DNA from: Brachycybe producta
Lineage: Eukaryota > Arthropoda > Diplopoda > Playtdesmida > Andrognathidae
Assembly (NCBI GenBank): GCA_036925085.1
Contig: JAUPFP010000003.1
Location: forward strand, 7,377,479-7,441,478
Direction of reading: 5' to 3'
Length of the DNA: 64,000 nt
A model generated the notes under the pieces. The model had not been told where the DNA came from. It saw nothing but the letters and a program-made list of their open reading frames with translations, and made no database searches. Below, one piece after another: positions 56,876-64,000 of the stretch. Both the position numbers and the translations under genes were made by a program. Position 1 is the stretch's first letter; every line of letters starts with the position of its first letter.

Positions 56876-56881
56876 AAGGAT
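56867..56881 (+). promoter_or_regulatory. Candidate polypurine tract (PPT)
   Basis: GGAAGTTGAAAGGAT directly precedes the 3' LTR, where plus-strand priming needs a purine run. It is interrupted by two T, so this is a weak candidate. Confidence 0.45.
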
Positions 56882-57712
56882 TGTGACGACCCAGTTCTGC
56901 TCCTTGTGGAGTAGAACTAAAATCCCATGTCGTCTGCTAGGCACTTGTAAATTGAGTGCCAGGCAGACGACAAAATGGCCAGCAAGGGTCCCTGTCCTCC
57001 CCCAGGTGGAGCAGCCTGGGGGTGTATATAATGGCGGCGGCCATTGTATACTGGACAGTGGAATGAGAACCCTTGTTTTTGGTGGATGTGATTGTGTGCT
57101 CTCTTCATTGTTTTTCTACAAGTGGCAAGATGGCTGCCACTCCAATTTTGTGGATGGAGGTGAATGACCTCTCCTCATGGCAACAATAGCCAGGAGACTC
57201 ATCTTTTGTTCATCTATTGTGCATCTCTTTGTTGGCTCTCTGCTGGTAAAATTACCAGCAGATATTGCCTTTTATAGTGAGTGTTTTATTTATTCTATTG
57301 CTGAATAAATTATATATTTATTTATTTTCACTCTCTCAACCACTGTGTCCGTGTCGTTCTTTATTTCTAATTGTGGGGAAGTTACCGCGGGGAGGGTGGG
57401 GGATCTTGGCAGGGGTTGCCACCCACCACCGTCCTGTTGTCGGCATGTTTACCATCGTGTCGGCCGGTGCTTCGCGCGCGGTTTGTCCACGGTAAGATCC
57501 ATCGGGGATTTACCGTGGATTCCTCGTCCTGTTCGGCGGTCTTCGTCCGTCGACTTGCGGCGTGGAGGATCCTCCGATCGGCGCTACCCGTGGCACGGAC
57601 GGGTGCAAGAGGAGGGCTGGCCAGCGCTTCGACCCGTCCCAAGGAGGGTCAACGGCGGTAAGTTAAGTCAAATTTACCGAGGTCATTGTAGCGACCAAGT
57701 CGGGTCGTTACA
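56882..57712 (+). mobile_element. Ty3/gypsy 3' LTR
   Basis: 831 bp with ends identical to the 5' LTR, followed by TSD ATTT (57713-57716). By eye it differs from the 5' LTR at about 11 positions (for example in GGCACTTGTAAATT and CTCCTCATGGCA), roughly 1.3 percent. That indicates a fairly recent insertion. Confidence 0.95.
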
Positions 57713-57716
57713 ATTT

Positions 57717-58541
57717 ATCTACATGAAATAAGTAATGAAAGATCCTGCATGGAAGACCACATCATGCATTGACCGTACTCAGGAATATATTTTGGATGAA
57801 GGCTATGGAAGTAAGTCAACTGATAGATCTAGACATTACTGTTCTATTCAGTTTTATGACTATCAAAAAATCTAAAAATTGTTATTTTATTGTGTTAATC
57901 CTATTTTTGTATTAAAACATTGGATTGAAGCTAAAGTTATTAGTAAATCTCATTGCACATTGGTCAGATTATGACTGGCATCATTCACTTCATGTAACAA
58001 TTCATATAAATAATAGAATGATCTCTCAAAGCAAAAAGAATTTAATGCAACTTTGTGCTGCTATACTTATGATAGGACTTGAATCTGCAAATATTATCAT
58101 TTCTTCTGCAAATTGTTGTAATTCACTAGACAACTTACCAGTTCTATCATCATATTCCAGTTTATCATAAGCATTATTGATATATATGGACCATTCATTC
58201 AATTTAGAGCAACATTTATAACTATTATTGCAAGACCATCGGGTTTTTGAAAACAACTTTTGTTAAGAAACTGCTAAACCATGCAAGGCAACACATAAGA
58301 ATATAACTTGGTATTATGCATGCTACCAACATTGGTTTCAACTATATAGAAATCATGTAACATTTACTCATAGTATGCCAGACATGCAATATAAATCATC
58401 TTATTGTTTTTGATGATTTATTCCAGGAAGTGAATAAGAATATTGTTCAACTATTCACATGTGTATCATCGGGGATTTAAGTCTTACAGGAGCAACCCTA
58501 GGCTGGCTAGAAACAAGATGAAACAGGCAAGTTGAGAAGTT
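57717..58541. other. USP30 intron, nothing recognised
   Basis: AT-rich DNA continuous with 44700-45014 before the gypsy insertion. No coding signal. Confidence 0.45.
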
Positions 58542-59160
58542 TGTCACAGCCTGGTCTGGCTCTCACATTAATTTGGAGGTGAGCATATGAAATCCTGATG
58601 GTAGTGTGAAAGGCTGATTGCAGTAGTAAGGCAGGCAGACACCAAGTTGTTTCCAGCTATGCCTCTCTCAGTAGGTTTCCATTGGAGTGAGAAATGCTGT
58701 GCAGCTATCCACCCCAGGATGAGCCACCTGGGGTATATAATGACCAGGCTGGCCATTATTCTGGGCAGTCTGTGGAAGGTTAATGAAAAGGTCAATCTCA
58801 GCCATGTGCAAATCTTTAGAGTTGTTTTATTTTATATTGTTTGACCAAGTTTTCCAGCAGAGGATTTTAGCATGAGTATTTTTGTACAAATGAGTATTCT
58901 TTTACAAATGTCATGTCTCTTGTTACTTGGGAGTTGTTGGGGGCTTCACCTGAAGGTTTCATGTTAACCAGCACCACCACGTTTCGCGGGCCCATTAATC
59001 ATGTTGGCTCGGCAACAGACCTGACTTGTTCCTTATGTTTTCTTGCCATGTCGAAATGTCTTTCACCATTGATTTTGAAGAAAGAATGTTTCGGCCATTG
59101 TTACCCTAGGGCTGAACAGAGGTAAGCCAGGGTATGGTCCTGCCCCCTAATCTGAGTCAA
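58542..59160 (+). mobile_element. LTR-like remnant
   Basis: The start TGTCACAGCCTGGTCTGGCT and a TATA box in GGGGTATATAATGACCAGGC (about 58731) resemble the gypsy-type LTR promoters here. A related - strand copy is at about 29953-30569. The 3' terminus and target duplication are not found. Confidence 0.45.
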
Positions 59161-60079
59161 AACAGTAAATAACCATGGATTTTTGTTTGGTACAACCGGA
59201 AGGATTGAAACAAACATGTACTTGCAGTTGGCTTAGGACAACATCCAAACAACATCAGCCTTTCGAACTGCTAACTATCCCAACCCAACTATGAAAATAT
59301 TCCACTCACACTATCTATGTATGACCTACTCATATTTCCCTGTAGCATCCTTTCCCTACTACAGCAAAAATACGTTAACTTTTTTATGAATAAGCAATGG
59401 AATTGTTTCCCTGTGATGCCTAGAATGCTTCACACAGCCATACATTTTTTGGATCATTTTGCAACCAGTCACCAAGCTTATCTTCTCTAAAAGAATTGTG
59501 CTGTAAGGAGTTCATGTTTGGCCATTGAATGAGTGAAACGATATCCCTCATTATAAACTAACTTGTTATTGTGTCACCCTAGTTTTAAACTAGTGTTGCT
59601 TGTGAAGAGCCCATCTAACACCGTGGGCATAATATAAAGGTGTTGCACAATCCCTAAACATCTTTGTTTGTATAAAGCCTAGTACAGACCTGGATTCTTT
59701 GTTGTGATACATTGTTGCTGGGCTGCTCCGATACAATGTTGCGGGGCCGAATCACAACTGATGCAATTCAGAACCACAACACTGTTCCGTGTCCACACCT
59801 ATACTCAGTCTGTCTCTGTACTCTTGGCATTCACCATGTCATTACCACCTGCGGCAGTGGCCCTTTCAATATGTGCTTACACTGTCATTGATCAAGAGAG
59901 ACAAATAAAACAGAAACAGTCGTGGGCATTGGGCACACAAGCTTTTCTCATCTGAGAACACATTCAGTTCAAGCTGAAATTAGGAGATGGGGCAGGAGTT
60001 CGAAATCCTCAAAACACAATTTAGTAGTGAATTTGCAGAGAAAGTGCTCAAGTAGTTGAACAGTATTTTAAAAGCCTAG
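59161..60079. other. Unrecognised DNA with a dispersed short repeat
   Basis: A segment at about 59700-59780 (ACAATGTTGCGGGGCCGAATC, then a broken inverted repeat) reappears diverged at about 62700-62755. It may be the end of a small DNA transposon. Nothing else is recognised. Confidence 0.3.
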
Positions 60080-60540
60080 TCTTTAATAATGTAAACTAAC
60101 CACATTCCGATGGGAAATAGAATTTACTCCGAGGTTTCAGTTTGCTCCTTCAGTTTGTTTCTAAAATTCCCTCTCGAGCACACAAAAACACGGGATTATA
60201 TACCCAAGAAGAGGATTCTGAGAAAACTTTCTCAAAATCCCCTAATTGGTCATTTACAAAAATAAAAATCATTTAAACCAATCACCGGACTGATCAGCGG
60301 ACAGGAAAAATATTAGATATGATTCATCTCTATTAAATAATGCAATACAAAAAAATGCGACCCTATTGACTTAGTGTTGCCAATTATCAGGAAGCTATCT
60401 TTTATGTTAAGAGGTGAGACTGGAGGAAATGGCCCAAGCCCTGGTGAGGTGTGAACCAAACAAGGATATTTGTATCCTTGTGACTTTAAAAGGAAAAACA
60501 GCTGCGTAGAACTGGGTCAACCCTCTGTACAGTGCAACAA
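60080..60540. mobile_element. Mixed LTR remnants
   Basis: About 60110-60300 resembles, on the - strand, the promoter part of the 716/39251-type LTRs (TTATATACCC next to GGATTCTGAGAAA-TTTCTCA). From 60414 a + strand piece starts TGAGACTGGAGG and shares TCAACCCTCTGTACAGT with 39338-39356. It stops at TGCAACAACCCGACTGG (60523), which looks like the end of a gypsy-type LTR on the - strand. This is nested and too decayed to resolve. Confidence 0.35.
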
Positions 60541-61884
60541 CCCGACTGGTCCTTAACAATAACCACCAGAGAATTTCCCAAAACTCACCTGTGGTTCTGC
60601 CGCTCCCACCATGTGTATAAACGGTCAATGACTGCTTAACACCGTGTAAAACAGTATATACTAACTGCCAACAGGCAGGAAAAAGAATATCCATTACAGA
60701 GACTTTTCCATGGCATAAACCCTGGCCAAGTCCTTTTTTCGCTTTCTCCGGTTAATCCTTGTTTTTTGCCATAAAAAAACATGTGGATGGCGTTCGTTGT
60801 TTAGAAAATCTCCAAACAACATGGTGGGTTTAGCAACTAATGGCAATGGCTTAGTGGCTAATTCACCATCAGCTACTACAGCCTTGCCATCCACAAAAAT
60901 TCTGCTGTCGTCTGCCTTTTTAGGAGAAGACACATGGTGGAAAACTAAGGAAAAAGACTTGCCTGAGAAAGCATTGGTAGAAGAGGGGTGTATGGATAAA
61001 TTGCCATGTAAATGGTCCAATTTCATCAGACCTTCAGCCAACTCACCCACAGTGGGTCGCCTATGGTTATCTACAAAAACCCGGCAGCCTCATCATAGAG
61101 GTTGCGGCTTATCCCTCATTCTGCCCCAGTCATTCGCCCATACCACGGATTGGTATGTAATTCCGGTAGTTACGTTAACTGTGTAGAATTCATGCCTCGA
61201 GAAAAACGTTCATACCTCAAACATCCTCAGTTTCCTCGGTGAGAGGAGTCAGTAGAATCCCCAAAATAAATAGTTGGAGGCTTTGGCTCTGGAGGAACAC
61301 CATCCTCCACCGAAGCCTCCGGGTTAGCATTTGTATTGCCGCTTTCGCCTGTATCGGAAAACGCCAGACCCCAGACATGTATTGGGTACTATAGCACTAT
61401 GGACTGTAAGAATCCTTGGCTTTGTGTGAACTGTCGTGCTCTTTGACAATAAACACGACTGAACGTATTATGAAGTGTACCGCTTCATACCGACCTAGTA
61501 GAAGCATGGGCACAGTCGTTGGTAGGTTTTAAACATGGAAAGAGGCCTGTTTGGACCAAAATGGCATCTGGCTAGTTGACTACTGTAAGCAACCAAGCAG
61601 ACCACTACTGGAAGGAGGAGAAGACAGACCAGGTTGCCAAAACAGCAGTACAGAGAGATGACAAAATTGCATGCCACACCACAAAAAATAAACCAGGATC
61701 GCTCCTGGACCGATCGTTTCAACAACACTGGTCAACACTATTTTTGCTGACTTTTATCCGAGACTTGTTTCTGACTAATTTTGAGGTTCTGAACTCAGAT
61801 ATCACATTGGTTTTTGCCCATCACGTCAAGTTTTTACACTATGCCATACCTCCATTTGGATCAATCTCCATATAAAAGTACACG
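60541..61884 (-). other. Possible retroelement interior, unassigned
   Basis: On the - strand a 118-codon frame (61050-60694) has ordinary protein composition (ending RRKRKKDLARVYAMEKSL), next to LTR-like sequence. I recognise no domain. The remaining DNA shows no clear feature. Confidence 0.25.
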
Positions 61885-62395
61885 ATTACAATGTTTTTCG
61901 TGGTGATGGCACATACTTCCATCATGGATAAGTTTTTGTATGTACACCCTTTTTGGAGTGTTTAAATTCAGTTTTTTAACACTCCACCAGTAGTCTGCCA
62001 TCATGTGAGTATCCCACCTTCCTTGGTATCGCTCTTCCATAGCTTTTAAATCATAATGGAACCTTTTGCCTTGCTCATCACTTATATAACCTAGATTTTC
62101 AGGAAATGTATCAAGTTGACTGTTGAGAAAATGAACCTTTATTCTCATGTTGCAACCCATGCTTCAACTCAGGGCTTGCAAACTTTACGTGGAGTCCAAG
62201 ACTTGTCCTGGTCTCCAAGTCTCACTTGAAAGTAAGCCACCTGCACCTTCTTCACACAATTGCTAAAACTCATCCTTTGACTGGATACAATGAAGCTTCC
62301 ACATACATAACAAAATGTATCTGGACTATTCAAACACTTTCTTCTAGCAGCAGCTATTGCCTAAGTTACAATTACAACAGTTGATGAACAAAAAC
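61885..62395 (-). pseudogene. CPCFLC-family remnant with internal deletion
   Basis: On the - strand a short piece reads VRLGDQDKSWTPRKVCK (about 62260-62190), which I recognise as an N-terminal part of this invertebrate family. A stop follows, and then MGCNMRIKVHFLNSQLDTFP, ENLGYISDEQGKRFHYDL and EERYQGRWDTHMMADYWW (62160-61990). That is the C-terminal part shared with 12600-12860. The whole CPCFLC middle is missing. No terminal repeats like those at 12009 are seen nearby. Confidence 0.7.
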
Positions 62396-62908
62396 CTGAA
62401 AAATAAAACATGCCATAGAACAAAAACGGGACGTGCTATGTAAAAACTGATTTTATTTTTGAAATCAGCACCCCAAAATTACTTAAACACAAGTGTCAGA
62501 TCGTAGTCGGCAGAAAAAAAGTGAAAAATTGTTGGCCAGTGTAATTAATAGCAAACTGAGCTCTTTGAGTCTTTGTTCATGTTTTAAAAAGTGTCCACAC
62601 TATGAAATGTTTTGCAACACCGTTTATATGTTTCCCATTTTGATGGAAGTCAAGAAACATGAGTATGAGCTGACACAATTCAGTCCTGAAACATTTCTAC
62701 ATTGTTGCGGGTCTGAATTGCAATTGACGTGATTCAGACTAGCAACATTGCATTGAAACAAAGATCCTGGAGTCTACTACTCTTTAATATCAATAATCAA
62801 TCAATTAATATCATAAAAAAAATAATCTGGGTTCGAAAATGAGCTGCTGATAAACCACCTTACGTGCCCAATATAAAAAATTGTAATACATATAGAAATT
62901 GAACTTGC
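62396..62908. other. End of the 31-kb USP30 intron
   Basis: No feature beyond the short dispersed repeat at about 62700-62755. Confidence 0.4.
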
Positions 62909-63040
62909 CTTATAGTCACACTTTTTGCATTTCAGCTGACTGACAAGCATTCCTTGGAATGGAAACTTGCATAAATTGCTTGCACTGTGTGACAATCCAC
63001 GGTTGAAACCAAAAAATGCCTTATCATTGACAATATCACC
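62909..63040 (-). CDS. USP30: USP30 exon a
   Basis: A 132-bp exon (44 codons, phase 0 at both ends). The acceptor is TTTTATAG at 63041-63042. It reads GDIVNDKAFFGFNRGLSHSA, then CKFPFQGMLVSQLKCKKCDYK, with the first CxxC of the USP zinc ribbon; the FPFQG-LVSQL-CKKC pattern is that of USP30. It ends AAG and the intron begins GCAAGT, the standard GC-donor consensus. Direct joining to exon b (NPLKYDTFDS) gives a seamless protein, whereas the nearby GTTCAA alternative leads to a stop. The exons with the catalytic Cys box must lie right of the window. Confidence 0.92.
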
Positions 63041-63042
63041 CT

Positions 63043-63493
63043 ATAAAATAAGAAGTGCTCAATTTTAGAATTAATTAGATACTAAAAATCAATTCTTGAT
63101 TGCAAATTGTAGCATTTTAATCCTGGATTGTTACTAATAATTGCCACATGCATTTAAATCATTTCTATTTTGAACCTATTTTATTTTTCTTCCGTTTTTC
63201 ACGTTACAATCATTGCAACATTAAAATTTGAACACACTTAATGCATGTTCACAATTTCTAAGCCATCCACAGTTCCTTCTAAAAATTGAACTCTTGTGGC
63301 AACAGCAGTAATTTCTAATAATTTCCTAATTTGTACATAGTAATAGTCCTCTTCTGCTATTATAAATTGCTAATTGTAATCTGAGTTTTGTCCCTTATGA
63401 CTTTTATGACTAAGTCCTATATAAAAAAAGTAAATAATCTTTAACTTTTGAAAGAAATGTAGAAATAACAGAGCCCAAGCACCCCCTGTTTAT
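63043..63493. other. USP30 intron, nothing recognised
   Basis: AT-rich DNA between exon a and the LTR at the window edge. Confidence 0.4.
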
Positions 63494-64000
63494 TGGGATA
63501 ACAACCTGGCTAGGCCATCACAATACCCTGGTAAAACTTCCCCAGTCTTACCCTCTCCTGACTCCCTTGGAGGCCGGGATCGCAGAGTTAGCTTCCCTCT
63601 TGCATGGCGTCCTTGGGTATTGCCGGCCAGTGGAACTCCTCCTCGGCGATGTCGATGGTGATGGTACCATCGAAACAGGACGAGGAACACACGGTAGATC
63701 CTCAGTGAATCCTACCGTGGAACCGATGCGAGATACTTTCAAATACGACGGAAACAGGACGGTGGTAGTGCGGCAAAACCCCTCTCCGGAGCCCCATCCT
63801 CCCCTCGATAACTCCCCAATAAATAAATTATGCAACACAGTGTAGATAGAATATAATATGTTTATTATAACACTTAATATTTAATATACAAGTAACTGCT
63901 GGCTAATCCAGCCAGCAGAGCAACCCAAAACAACAGAGATGAACCAAGTAAATTTATGACGTGGCGGCTATCTTGGCCTCCACCAGGAACATGATGCATG
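63494..64000 (-). mobile_element. Gypsy-type LTR, cut by window end
   Basis: On the - strand this reads as the R-U5 part of an LTR related to 45019-45849. Shared or similar blocks are TTATTTATTGGGGAGTTA, GGGGAGGATGGGG, CCACCGTCCTGTT and CACGGTAGGATTC. The presumed terminus is near 63494 (GGTTGTTATCCCA on the - strand) and the rest lies beyond 64000. It is diverged from the complete element, so it represents another subfamily. Confidence 0.65.

Noticed and set aside
60797-61186. + strand gene of 129 codons
   Set aside because: The opposite strand is also open, no family is recognised, and LTR remnants adjoin; kept only as an unassigned region.
1-64000. tRNA, rRNA or snRNA genes
   Set aside because: I saw no convincing cloverleaf, A/B box pair or rRNA block by eye; a tRNAscan or Infernal run would settle it.

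Overview
This is a gene-poor, AT-rich stretch of an animal (metazoan, probably invertebrate) nuclear genome. Spliced host genes, LTR and non-LTR retrotransposons, DNA-transposon debris and tandem arrays show this. I cannot name the species from sequence alone.

Host genes. Two conserved genes converge. On the + strand, 2000-2539 holds the last two exons of a ZIP (SLC39, LIV-1 subfamily) metal transporter. On the - strand, five exons between 63040 and 20343 encode the C-terminal half of USP30, the mitochondrial deubiquitinase. USP30 exons a and b are separated by about 31.3 kb, and exons d and e by about 10 kb. Most of the window is therefore USP30 intron filled with mobile DNA. One intron in each gene appears to use a GC donor.

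Left part (1-20 kb). There is a palindromic MITE (1-478) and several solo LTRs with 4-bp target duplications (716-1638, 3660-4361 nested in 3474-4879, 7543-8335, 17096-17980). There is also a fragment of a Ty3/gypsy gag-pro region (about 8433-9185). A 1.19-kb DNA transposon (12009-13202) carries a CPCFLC-type ORF and sits inside a second copy of the MITE. A truncated LINE copy lies at 14179-14602 and a long inverted-repeat element at 18397-19388.

Middle (20-39 kb). This holds more solo LTRs (24449-25281, 28800-29594, 32004-32697), a 36-bp satellite (26.1-27.9 kb) and a 2.5-kb inverted array of 30-bp alternating purine-pyrimidine repeats (33432-35957). The array runs straight into a decayed LINE (36.0-38.9 kb).

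Right part (39-64 kb). A complete LTR element without recognisable pol (39251-44695, TSD ATAG) is followed by a complete 12.7-kb Ty3/gypsy element (45019-57712, TSD ATTT). The gypsy element has gag, protease, RT, RNase H and integrase. It also has a leader made of repeated hairpins and a large extra ORF of unknown function after integrase. Its LTRs differ at only about 11 of 831 positions by eye, but pol carries several disabling changes. The window ends in LTR remnants, a second internally deleted copy of the CPCFLC-family gene (61.9-62.4 kb, - strand), USP30 exon a, and a gypsy-type LTR cut by the window edge.
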